From contig QAOA01000992.1 in the NCBI GenBank assembly GCA_003255065.1, forward strand, positions 73,290 through 137,289: a DNA stretch of 64,000 nt. Direction: 5' to 3'. Below the pieces are notes generated by a model that saw nothing but the letters and a program-made list of their open reading frames with translations, was not told the origin of the DNA and did not search any database. Of this stretch, positions 55,678 to 64,000 are shown one piece after another; within the stretch, counting starts at the first letter, position 1; each line of letters starts with the position of its first letter. The position numbers were made by a program, and so were the translations under genes. This DNA is from Cercis canadensis. Lineage: Eukaryota; Streptophyta; Magnoliopsida; Fabales; Fabaceae.

Positions 55678-55895
55678 CTAAATTCGCAGGGCATTTCATC
55701 ACTTCAGAAACTCCCTCTCTTCTCATTTTCTCTCAAATCCCTAGCTTCTCCGAGCATCCCACACCCATTTCCGGCCAATCCCAGTCCAGTTAAGCACCAA
55801 ATTCTTTGCCTTAGTCACATTTCCCCATTTCACCACATCAGCACACACATTGCAGCAGATTCTTTTGCCATTTTCGACTACTCTGCTTCCTACAG

Positions 55896-56950
55896 GTATG
55901 ACATTCTTAATTCTTCTTGTCTTCTGCTATGTTTTGATTATGAGTGTTTGCTCTATGTGCCTAGCTTAGTTCATATGGTGGTTATCTGCATAATTTATGT
56001 GCTCTATGATTGTTGTCTGCATAATATGAATTGAGTGAGGGAATTTTACATAGGTTGAATCAGAATTGGAATCATAATATCACTGAGATAACTGCTGCAT
56101 AATTTGTGCTTAGTGAGGAGATTTAGGATGGCTAGTATACTGAATTGACTGTAAGAATAGATCATTGGGGGAATCTACTGAGGTTGAGGGTGTTATCCTG
56201 AAAGTACCATTGCTGTCACCACTCTAATTCCATGTTGAATTTCTGTTAATCTATTGCAAGTTGTTCTTAGGGATAGTTGTTTATTTTACAAATTCCTCAT
56301 TTAGCCACTATCATGGATATTGTTCTGTGGATTTGGTTAATTCATCCAAGAATTCATGCATAGGATGTGTTTTCTCAGCTGGTACTGATCATTACTGTGG
56401 ATGGATTATCTGAGTTTCTTGTTTAGCACAGTAGGAATTGATGTTGAATTCTATTGTACTATGACCAGAGAATAAATTTTGGTTGAGGAACCTGATTTTG
56501 TTTACTTGTTAGTGGGGTAATTGATGATGATGACTTGGGTAAATATCTGATGTTAAAATTGAAATTATGAAAATGAGATAGGATTCAAGAGATAATGTGG
56601 GGCACTGAACTAGTATACTGAATTTTAATTCTACTACCCTGCTGCCTTGTGTATAACTCTTTGTTGAATTATTGCTTTTAGAGTGGTGCTGGGTTAGTAA
56701 ACATGTGGGAATTAGCATTTCTGTTGATTAACTGCTTGTGGAAATTGAAATCTGATTCTATTGCATTGATGATGTGAAATGACCATTGGATAAATCTGTG
56801 CATGTACTGAGATTCTGAGAATACTTGTTGAATTACTGTTTTAAGACTTGTGGTTTTATCATATAGACATGCATATTCTGATTTGTGGTACCACTCTTGC
56901 ATGCTCATTTCTCCAAATTTGGCAACTTACTTATTAAATTTGTTTTCCAG
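55896..56950 (+). other. Candidate intron upstream of Athila ORF3
   Basis: The donor TACAG|GTATGACATT (55896) and acceptor TTGTTTTCCAG|GACACTACA (56950) fit plant consensus. The interior is T-rich without long ORFs, and the ORF3 ATG lies 9 nt after the acceptor (56960). The same donor and acceptor occur in the second copy (58723-59777). Confidence 0.55.
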
Positions 56951-56959
56951 GACACTACA

Positions 56960-57711
56960 ATGACAAAGCGTACTGATGACGCACAACCTCGCCAGGAGAA
57001 ACTGAAGACAAGGAAGAACCGGCCAAACCCTCCAGAATCACCTTCTCCTCCAGCTAAGAAGAGAAGGTCAGGGGCCCCTGACACATCCATTCACCCCTTC
57101 CTCCGTTTTCAAGGTGCCGAACATCGGGAGCGGTTGGCCAAGCTCTCAACAAAGCCATTTGAACCTAGCCGATACCCAGTATGGCTAGTGTTGCAGGAGC
57201 TTGGCATCGATGAGGAGATTCGCCAACTCCTCAGTCCAGGACAGTGGGGCAACATCTTCGAGCTCCAGGAACCGGCATATAGAGAACTCACCCTGGAGTT
57301 TCTCGCCACTGTAGAGGTCAACACTACGTTCACACCAACCAACTCTACGTGGTATGAGGCTGACAGTATCCGGTTCCGTCTCGGCAGTTTCATGCACAGC
57401 ATGAACCTTCAAGAATTCACTGAGGCAGCAGGGTTAGCTGGACAACCATCTGCAACAATCAGGCCTGGGAACACATTCCTAATGGACTGGGCCTTCACCA
57501 GCGAAGACCCGACAGAATGCTGGCTCGAAGTGAGCACTGAAGCCACTTACGAGGCCAAGCGGTCCAAGGCATCCACCCTCCGGTCACCAGCACTCCGGTA
57601 CATTCACAAACTGCTGGTGCACTCACTGAACGCCAGAAGGGAGAGCACAGGCGTCGTGAGTAAGAGGGACCTCTTCTTTCTCCAATGCATAAAGGAGAAG
57701 AGGCATTGCCA
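56960..57711 (+). CDS. Athila third ORF (ATHILA ORF-1 family), copy 1, truncated by gap
   Basis: The open frame from ATG 56960 runs into the 250-n gap at 57712. It has a basic N-terminus (KLKTRKNRPNPPES, PPAKKRRSG), then FLRFQGAEHRERLAKLS, RYPVWLVLQELGIDEEIRQL, GQWGNIFELQEPAYRELTLE and FLATVEV, the conserved pattern of ATHILA ORF-1 (PF03078). This is the gene at the 'env-like' position of Athila elements, and its function is unknown. I see no signal peptide or membrane segment. It is about 90% similar to the copy at 60117. Confidence 0.8.
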
Positions 57712-57961
57712 NNNNNNNNNNNNNNNNNNNNNNNNNNNNNNNNNNNNNNNNNNNNNNNNNNNNNNNNNNNNNNNNNNNNNNNNNNNNNNNNNNNNNNNNN
57801 NNNNNNNNNNNNNNNNNNNNNNNNNNNNNNNNNNNNNNNNNNNNNNNNNNNNNNNNNNNNNNNNNNNNNNNNNNNNNNNNNNNNNNNNNNNNNNNNNNNN
57901 NNNNNNNNNNNNNNNNNNNNNNNNNNNNNNNNNNNNNNNNNNNNNNNNNNNNNNNNNNNNN
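57712..57961. other. 250-n assembly gap
   Basis: Exactly 250 n. Open frames spanning it are artefacts. The sequence to the right restarts at the position corresponding to 55149. Confidence 0.99.
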
Positions 57962-59854
57962 TTTTTGGTATCTCAGGAGGGAACACGGTCTGTAACACGC
58001 CCGTGTCATGAGCCGTGTGAAGAGGGCAGAGAGCTCAGAGATACAACACGGCCTGGAACACGCCCGTGTCCATGCCCGTGTTCGAGGTCCAGAGAGCTCA
58101 GAAGAGAGACACGGGCACACACATGGTCGTGGCAGTGAACGTGTAACACTCACAGAAATCCAACAGGCAGACACGGTCTGGAACACGCCCGTGTTCACCC
58201 CCGTGTCACTTACCCAGAATGAATTGTCCCTAGACATGCCAGGTGTTGTCTCAGGTAAGTTTATAATTCTGCCAGATTACGAACACGGTCACAAACACGG
58301 CCGTGTTGTGACCGTGTCACTTAATTCACATATTCTAACTTTGGACACGGTCTGAGACACGGGGCGGTCACGCCCGTGTCACTTAAAAAACACCCCCGTG
58401 TCACTTAAACACCCCGCGTGTTTATCCCGTGCCCCTACTTTACAGCACGACACGCCCACAGAACACGGCCGTGTTGTGGGCGTGTCACTCAGAAACTTTA
58501 AAAGGCTGAATTCGCAGGGCATTTCATCACTTCAGAAACTCCCTCTCTTCTCATTTTCTCTCAAATCCCTAGCTTCTCCGAGCATCCCACACCCATTTCC
58601 GGCCAATCCCAGTCCAGTTAAGCACCAAATTCTTTGCCCTAGTCACATTTCCCCATTTCACCACATCAGCACACACATTGCAGCAGATTCTTTTGCAATT
58701 TTGACTACTCTGCTTCCTACAGGTATGACATTCTTAATTCTTCTTGTCTTCTGCTATGTTTTGATTATGAGTGTTTGCTCTATGTGCCTAGCTTAGTTCA
58801 TATGGTGGTTATCTGCATAATTTATGTGCTCGATGATTGTTGTCTGCATAATATGAATTGAGTGAGGAAATTTTACCTAGGTTGAATCAGAATTGGAATC
58901 ATAATATCACTGAGATAACTGCTGCATAATTTGTGCTTAGTGAGGAGATTTAGGATGGCTAGTATACTGAATTGACTGTAAGAATAGATCATTGGGGGAA
59001 TCTACTGAGGTTGAGGGTGTTATCCTGAAAGTACCATTGCTGTCACCACTCTAATTCCATGTTGAATTTCTGTTAATCTATTGCAAGTTGTTCTTAGGGA
59101 TAGTTGTTTATTTTACAAATTCCTCATTTAGCCACTATCATGGATATTGTTCTGTGGATTTGGTTAATTCATCCAAGAATTCATGCATAGGATGTGTTTT
59201 CTCAGCTGGTACTGATCATTACTGTGGATGGATTATCTGAGTTTCTTGTTTAGCACAGTAGGAATTGATGTTGAATTCTATTGTACTAAGACCAGAGAAT
59301 AAATTTTGGTTGAGGAACCTGATTTTGTTTACTTGTTAGTGGGGTAATTGATGATGATGACTTGGGTAAATATCTGATGTTAAAATTGGAATTATGAAAA
59401 TGAGATAGGATTCAAGAGATAATGTGGGGCATCGAACTAGTATACTGAATTTTAATTCTACTACCCTGCTGCCTTGTGTATAACTCTTTGTTGAATTATT
59501 GCTTTTAGAGTGGTGCTGGGTTAGTAAACATGTGGGAATTAGCATTTCTGTTGATTAACTGCTTGTGGAAATTGAAATCTGATTATATTGCATTGATGAT
59601 GTGAAATGGCCATTGGATAAATCTGTGCATGTACTGAGATTCTGAGAATACTTGCTGAATTACTGTTTTGAGACTTGTGGTTTTATCATATAGACATGCA
59701 TATTCTGATTTGTGGTACCACTCTTGCATGCTCATCTCTCCAAATTTGGCAACTTACTTATTAAATTTGTTTTCCAGGACACTACAATGACAAAGCGTAC
59801 TGATGATGCACAACCTCGCCGGGAGAAACTGAAGACAAGGAAGAACCGGCCAAA
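57962..59854 (+). repeat. Copy 2 of the array-leader-intron segment
   Basis: Repeats 55149-57027: motif array (57985-58488), TATA-like TTTAAAAGG (about 58497), CT-rich leader, intron (58723-59777) and the first codons of ORF3 (ATG 59787). Here ORF3 runs into a local duplication after about 22 codons and stops near 59873. Confidence 0.8.
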
Positions 59855-60116
59855 AACTGCTTGTGGAAATTGAAATCTGATTAATGGCCATTGGATAAAT
59901 CTGTGCATGTACTGAGATTATGAGAATACTTGCTGAATTACTGTTTTGAGACTTGTGGTTTTATCATTTAGACATGCATTTTCCCATTTTGAAATAGCTC
60001 AATGTTATGCATCAACTGGATTTTGCATGCATATTCTGTTTGTGATACCACTCTTGTATGCTCATTTATCCAAATTTGGCAACTTACTTATTAAATTTGT
60101 TTTCCAGGACACTAAA
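59855..60116 (+). repeat. Partial tandem duplication of the intron end and ORF3 start
   Basis: The sequence jumps at 59854 from within ORF3 back to the intron (matching about 59557 onward), then repeats the acceptor (TTTTCCAG, about 60107) and the ORF3 ATG (60117). It carries about 60 bp of extra sequence near 59970-60040. This gives two acceptor-ATG units about 330 bp apart. Confidence 0.75.
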
Positions 60117-61133
60117 ATGACGAAGCGTACTGATGACGCACAACCTCGCCGGGAGAAACTGAAGACAAGGAAGAACCGGCCAAACCCTCCAGAATCACCT
60201 TCTCCTCCAGCTAAGAAGAGAAGGTCAGGGGCCCCTGACATATCCATTCACCCATTCCTCCGTTTTCAAGGTGCCGAACATCGGGAGCGGTTGGCCAAGC
60301 TCTCAACAAAGTCGTTTGAACCTAGCCGATACCCGGTATGGCTAGTGTTGCAGGAGCTTGGCCTCGATGAGGAGATTCGCCAACTCCTCAGTCCAGGACA
60401 GTGGGGCGACATCTTCGAGCTCCAGGAACCGGCATATAGAGAACTCACCCTGGAGTTTCTCGCCACTGTAGAGGTCAACACTACCTTCACAGCCAACAAC
60501 ACGACATGGTATGAGCCAGACTCGATCAGGTTCCGTCTCGGCTCGTTCATGCATAGCATGAACCTCCAAGAGTTCACTGAGGCGGCGGGGTTAGCTGGAC
60601 GGCCGTCTGCAGAAATCAGGCCGGAAAACACCTTCTTGCTGGACTGGTCCTATACCAGCAAAGACCCGGCAGAATGCTGGCTCGAAGTGAGCACTGAAGC
60701 CACTTATGAGGCCAAGCGGTCCAAGGCTTCCACCCTCCGGTCACCAGCACTCAGATACATTCACAAGCTGCTGGTGCACTCACTGAACGCCAGAAGGGAG
60801 AGCACAGGCGTGGTGAGTAAGAGGGACCTCTTCTACCTCCAATGCATTAAGGAGAAGAGTCATTGCCATCTGGGGTATGCCTTCCTGCAGCTGGTCAAGG
60901 GTTATCTCCAGCGAGGGAACTTTGGAGCTATAGGCGGAGGTTCAGTCATCACCCGCCTCGCTCGCCACCTGGATGTGTTGGGTGACGAGTCGACCCTCAC
61001 GGTTGCGTGTCGACCTTTGCCACTGGGAATGGACACCCTGAGGGCAATGGGGATGGTGGAGCGTCGTACTGATAGCCAGGGCACCTACTTTGCCCTAGCC
61101 GGTGCTCCACACCACTGGGAATGGACACCCTGA
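60117..61133 (+). CDS. Athila third ORF (ATHILA ORF-1 family), copy 2, main part
   Basis: Starts at ATG 60117 (an in-frame Met further upstream at 59946 lies in intron-like sequence). It contains the basic N-terminus with PPAKKRRSG, the conserved block RFQGAEHRERL...LGLDEEIRQL...GQWGDIFELQEPAYRELTLEF, FRLGSFMHSMNLQEFTEAAGLAG, CWLEVSTEATYEAKRSKAS and LRYIHKLLVHSLNARRESTGV. Near the C-terminus a 92-bp tandem duplication (units at 61021 and 61113, one mismatch) shifts the frame, and the ORF ends at 61133. The rest continues in another frame at 61121. Confidence 0.85.
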   Translation: MTKRTDDAQPRREKLKTRKNRPNPPESPSPPAKKRRSGAPDISIHPFLRFQGAEHRERLAKLSTKSFEPSRYPVWLVLQELGLDEEIRQLLSPGQWGDIFELQEPAYRELTLEFLATVEVNTTFTANNTTWYEPDSIRFRLGSFMHSMNLQEFTEAAGLAGRPSAEIRPENTFLLDWSYTSKDPAECWLEVSTEATYEAKRSKASTLRSPALRYIHKLLVHSLNARRESTGVVSKRDLFYLQCIKEKSHCHLGYAFLQLVKGYLQRGNFGAIGGGSVITRLARHLDVLGDESTLTVACRPLPLGMDTLRAMGMVERRTDSQGTYFALAGAPHHWEWTP

Positions 61134-61738
61134 GGGCAATGGGGATGGTGGAGCGTCATACTGATAGCCAGGGCACCTACTTTGCCCTAGCCGGTGCTCC
61201 ACAAAGAGCTGTACCTGGCAGTCCTGCAGCGCCAGAAATGGAGGCCCCGGTGAGCGATGCACCACCACCACCACCACCACCTGAAGAACCACCGGCGGAG
61301 GAGCCGAGCACGTCCGCACCTCTCCTGCCACAATCCCCTCCTACTATCCCGTCCACTGAAGTTGACGAGGAAGATAGGAAACCAACAGCACTGGAGAGGC
61401 AGTTGGCTCGGATTGAAGTCGAAGTAGATGGCACAAGAACCCGAGTCAACCGCCTAATCTTAGACAACCGGCGGGAGCGGCATCATAGACATCAGTGGAT
61501 GTCCTATGAGCTGGCACATCACCAGTGGGTGCAATCCACTCTACAGATGATGTGTCAGTCCTTGGGACTCCATCCACCACCACCACCTCGTCCGCCTACC
61601 TTTCAAGATCCAGCGGACGATGCCGACATCGCCCCGTCAGTAGAACATATTCGGCCGCCGCGCACCTCATCTCGACCTCCACGGCCTGACTCTCCAGCAT
61701 CCTCCGACCACCCTTCTGAAGAACCTTCCAGGGAGTAG
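61121..61738 (+). CDS. C-terminal part of the Athila third ORF, displaced by frameshift
   Basis: An open frame continuing from the second unit of the 92-bp duplication. It has a proline-rich stretch (PPPPPPEEPPAEEP), a helical, probably coiled-coil region (LERQLARIEVEVDG, VNRLILDNRRERHH, WMSYELAHHQWVQSTLQMM) and a Pro/Ser-rich tail ending at TAG 61738. No transmembrane segment is seen. It belongs with 60117-61133 as one ancestral ORF. Confidence 0.75.
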   Translation: MDTLRAMGMVERHTDSQGTYFALAGAPQRAVPGSPAAPEMEAPVSDAPPPPPPPEEPPAEEPSTSAPLLPQSPPTIPSTEVDEEDRKPTALERQLARIEVEVDGTRTRVNRLILDNRRERHHRHQWMSYELAHHQWVQSTLQMMCQSLGLHPPPPPRPPTFQDPADDADIAPSVEHIRPPRTSSRPPRPDSPASSDHPSEEPSRE

Positions 61739-62329
61739 TTCCAACTTTTCTCTCATTTTTTTTCATTCTTTCATATTTCTATGTCTGTTGATTCTATTTC
61801 TGCCTCCACCTTCTATTTGTATGCCATTCATTGTGGACAATGCATGATTTAAGTGTGGGGGGGTAGAATAATACAAGACTAGATGTAGATATTTGCATGT
61901 GAATCCTCTGGCATGTGGAACGGGAACATTGTGTCTCTGGAATTTCCTAGATGACTTGTTTTTAAATTGTTACTTAAGTCTTTTAATGCCGAGTAGTCTA
62001 CTTTGAGGCTTGCTGCATTAGGAAGTAACTATTGAGGTGTAATGGACTTGGGAGTGCTAGAAATTTGTTTATGCTAGCTAAACTTGATGTTTGTAGTTAG
62101 AATACCTTGTGCTGAGTACTGGTTTTTCCTTTGATAAAAAAAAAAAAATCTTCATTATTTGTTTTCGAGTGGTGATCCATGATGAGCATAGTGGGGCTCT
62201 GCTCCTCTACCTTCTGTGCCTGAAACTGGAGAAGGATATGAGTATGCCAATGAAGCATAACTAGTTGAATGTGGGTCGCAGGCAATGACCGGACACCACA
62301 TCCTAGGACCCCTAACTATGCAAGAAAAG
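61739..62329. other. Non-coding region after ORF3 with a polypurine-like motif
   Basis: AAGTGTGGGGGGGTAGAA at 61851-61868 resembles the internal polypurine motif of Athila elements, but no LTR start (TGATACTTG) follows. The remainder is AT-rich with a poly-A stretch near 62137-62149. No gene is seen. Confidence 0.5.
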
Positions 62330-62368
62330 AAAAGAAAAGAAAAGGAAAGAAAAAGAGAAAGAGAGGTT
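62321..62368 (+). repeat. (GAAAA)n-like purine-rich tract
   Basis: About 48 nt of A and G only, built from GAAAA/GAAAG units. It also encodes the Phe/Leu-rich tail of the minus-strand frame that overlaps it. Confidence 0.7.
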
Positions 62369-63150
62369 GTAAGGCGGAATACTTCTCTTCGCCATCAGTA
62401 GGGACACCGGCTTGAATACATAAGTGTGTAATCAAGCTGGGATAAGGGAACTGCCGTTTGGAATTTTCTTGGGCAATCTGCTGTATGTGGTCCTGAATTA
62501 AGCTCCCAATATAGACCGTCCCTTTTATGAGAATGGTGAAGATGAGTATGGCGCGTGGAATTGTCACCTCAGAAGAGTTGCTTGACGGCAGAAGGTTGTA
62601 CAAAATAAAAGAATGCCAAGCCTTCGTGAGTGGTATTAGATCCACCTTTTTTAACTTGTTGGGGTTGCCGGCTCTGTCAAGAATCTAAGTTGCACCCTCA
62701 CGGCAAATGGTGGTACACACTTGTTGTAGTGTGGATTCATCATGGCGAAGTGCCATATAGTGGTCATAGGTGAAGTGTACGGGTCCGTAACGAAGACCAA
62801 AATATGTGGCAATGGTGTTCTGGTCAAAGGAGATGTCGAGACCCCTGACAAAGGAAGTCCAGGTGGGGGCTTCGTCTGAGTTATCCCAAGCATTGGCATA
62901 AAATTCTTTAACAAGGGCGAGGACGTTGGTAGACATCGGTTGGCAAAGCTTCCCCCAGTTTTAACTTTCAATGTATGACTCGATCTCGTCACAAACCCCC
63001 AGGGTCAATTGAAAACCTCTTTCTCGCCACACTTCTCGTCTGACTATGGAGGTATAAAAGCGTTGTTCTTGTTTCGAAGATTTAAAGCGAGAGGTGGTTG
63101 AAGTAGAGGAACTTGCTTTGCCACTTATTCGTGATCGCTTGGGCATGATG
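62330..63150 (-). pseudogene. Plant transposon protein (PF20167-like), decayed, antisense to Athila
   Basis: On the minus strand from the Met at about 63147: MPKRSRISGKASSST, then RFYTSIVRREVWRERGF. After a frameshift near 62940: VKEFYANAWDNS, SFVRGLDISFD, YFGLRYGP. After a stop at 62683: DLIPLTKAWHSFILYNLLPSSN, SEVTIPRAILIF and SLITHLCIQAGVP. This order matches the 'putative plant transposon protein' family found in plant gypsy elements, whose function is unknown. The frameshift and stops make it a pseudogene. It may belong to another nested element, or be an antisense gene in the 3' region of this one. Confidence 0.65.
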
Positions 63151-63244
63151 AGATACCTAAAAATGTAAACCACAAGAGGAAATGAGTGCAAGCATTTAAG
63201 GCAAACTCTTGAGGCATCTACAAGCATTCACCAAGTGAACCACN

Positions 63245-63476
63245 AAAACCTCTTTCTCGCCACACTTCTCGTCTGACTATGGAGGTATAAAAGCATTGTT
63301 CTTGTTCCGAAGATTTAAAGCGAGAGGTGGTTGAAGTAGATGAACTTGCTTTGCCACTTATTCGTGATCGCTTGGGCATGATGAGATACCTAAAAATATA
63401 AACCACAAGAGGAAATGAGTGCAAGCATTTAAGGCAAACTCTTGAGGCATCTACAAGCATTCACCAAGTGAACTAC
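63245..63476 (-). repeat. 232-bp duplicate of 63012-63243 after a single n
   Basis: Repeats the N-terminal coding part of the PF20167-like gene and its upstream region with a few substitutions. The copy starts exactly at the n (63244), as with the other joins. Confidence 0.85.
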
Positions 63477-64000
63477 ACGCATCCATGATCTTATACAAGC
63501 ATTCACTAACTTTCAAAATTGTGGAGTGCTCGAAAAATGCTAGCATGATGACTTGACAAGAGACAATGCAAACCCAACCACTTAAAGACCATAAGGCAAG
63601 CAGTAAAAACTTCTATGCAACCATAAGAGAACCACAAAAAATCCCCACTAGGCAAGTCAAACACGCACCCCTTGCACACACCCTCACTTAGGCATTTTAA
63701 CAAACACCTTGCATGCACAATAAAAATAAGAGCACAACTAACACCTTTCTAGCAAGCACACCCTCCATTGAGGCCAAAATTCACCACATAGCAATCTATA
63801 ATTCATAAAAATACTAAAAGAGATGAAATGACAAATATTCCAAAAATGGGGTATACAATACCCAAAATTCCAAATCACCAAAGAGCAACCCCAAACTAAC
63901 GTGTAACTTGTTAATTGGGGTTCATATTATAATAGAATGCTAAATAGTGGAGTAACAATGAGAGACATACTGAAAATTCTTCAAAAATGCGAAAATTTGC
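63477..64000. other. Unassigned sequence to the window end
   Basis: AT-rich sequence upstream of the minus-strand transposon gene. No ORF with recognisable similarity and no LTR end seen. Confidence 0.45.

Larger units (their letters stand above)
55149..57027. repeat. Copy 1 of a 1.9-kb segment repeated at 57962-59854
   Basis: The motif array, leader, intron and start of ORF3 are repeated after the 250-n gap with few differences. The second copy has a 17-bp insertion near 58010. The copies probably represent two haplotypes, or one locus assembled twice. Confidence 0.85.
47757..64000 (+). mobile_element. Athila-type Ty3/gypsy element, nearly intact, 3' LTR not reached
   Basis: The order is 5' LTR (47757-49328), tRNA-Asp PBS, gag-protease ORF, RT-RNaseH-integrase ORF, a motif array, a candidate intron and an ATHILA ORF-1-type ORF present in two versions separated by a 250-n gap. 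It is inserted in copia element E. The 3' LTR was not recognised before the window end. The sequence after about 61870 may still be its 3' region or a different nested element. Long open pol and gag-pro frames make this the youngest element here. Confidence 0.8.

Noticed and set aside
57495-58237. Long ORFs spanning the n gap on both strands
   Set aside because: They read through 250 n characters and join unrelated sequence on either side.
61851-61900. Polypurine tract as the start of the Athila 3' LTR
   Set aside because: The sequence after AAGTGTGGGGGGGTAGAA does not resemble the 5' LTR start (TGATACTTGTC), so the 3' LTR does not begin here.

Overview
The window is a block of plant nuclear heterochromatin, almost certainly from a eudicot. 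It consists of nested and mostly decayed LTR retrotransposons, with only shreds of host genes. The plant assignment rests on primer-binding sites complementary to plant tRNA-Asp, Athila-type and Tat-type Ty3/gypsy proteins, plant-style Ty1/copia polyproteins, and pseudogene pieces of HSP90, ribosomal protein eL34 and a DEAH-box splicing helicase. I recognise no intact single-copy host gene, tRNA, rRNA or CRISPR array. I cannot name the species.

Layout. 1-4835: 5' part of an Athila-type element on the minus strand (gag-protease, PBS, LTR family A). 5435-6594: flank with an HSP90 pseudogene. 6595-17510: non-autonomous Athila-like element B on the minus strand (LTR, gag-protease, no pol, LTR), carrying a solo LTR-A at 11325-12753. 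18213-24760: 280-bp LTR family C, interrupted by a second solo LTR-A, followed by a decayed gypsy gag. 24923-25140: one end of a CACTA transposon, next to the first two exons of eL34. 27429-33716: complete but mutated Ty1/copia element D with 665-bp LTRs and a 5-bp target-site duplication. 35740-39747: decayed minus-strand gypsy-type ORF (Transposase_28-like), present twice. 39749-43371: two copies of a DEAH-helicase/copia-like fragment around an LTR-C. 43709-47756: Ty1/copia element E, cut inside reverse transcriptase by an Athila-type element that starts at 47757 and runs to or past the window end. That Athila element has a 5' LTR, a PBS, a long gag-protease ORF, an intact RT-RNaseH-integrase ORF and an ATHILA ORF-1-type third ORF. 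62330-63476: decayed minus-strand plant-transposon ORF.

Assembly. Seven isolated single n bases (5434, 8927, 18694, 38143, 39748, 40720, 63244) and one 250-n gap (57712-57961) mark contig joins. Most of them sit beside direct duplications of 0.23-3.7 kb. Much of the apparent tandem duplication is therefore probably unmerged contig or haplotype overlap.

Main biological leads. (1) Several unrelated LTR families carry arrays of their own short, often palindromic, motif just upstream of the LTR TATA box. In the Athila element a related array recurs after pol, followed by a TATA-like box, a CT-rich leader, a candidate 1.06-kb intron and the third ORF, which is the layout of an internal promoter. 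(2) Copia element D has no canonical tRNA primer site. The 14 nt at the expected position are perfectly complementary to a stretch of its own U5, which suggests self-priming. (3) Element D encodes two in-frame tandem copies of its protease domain.
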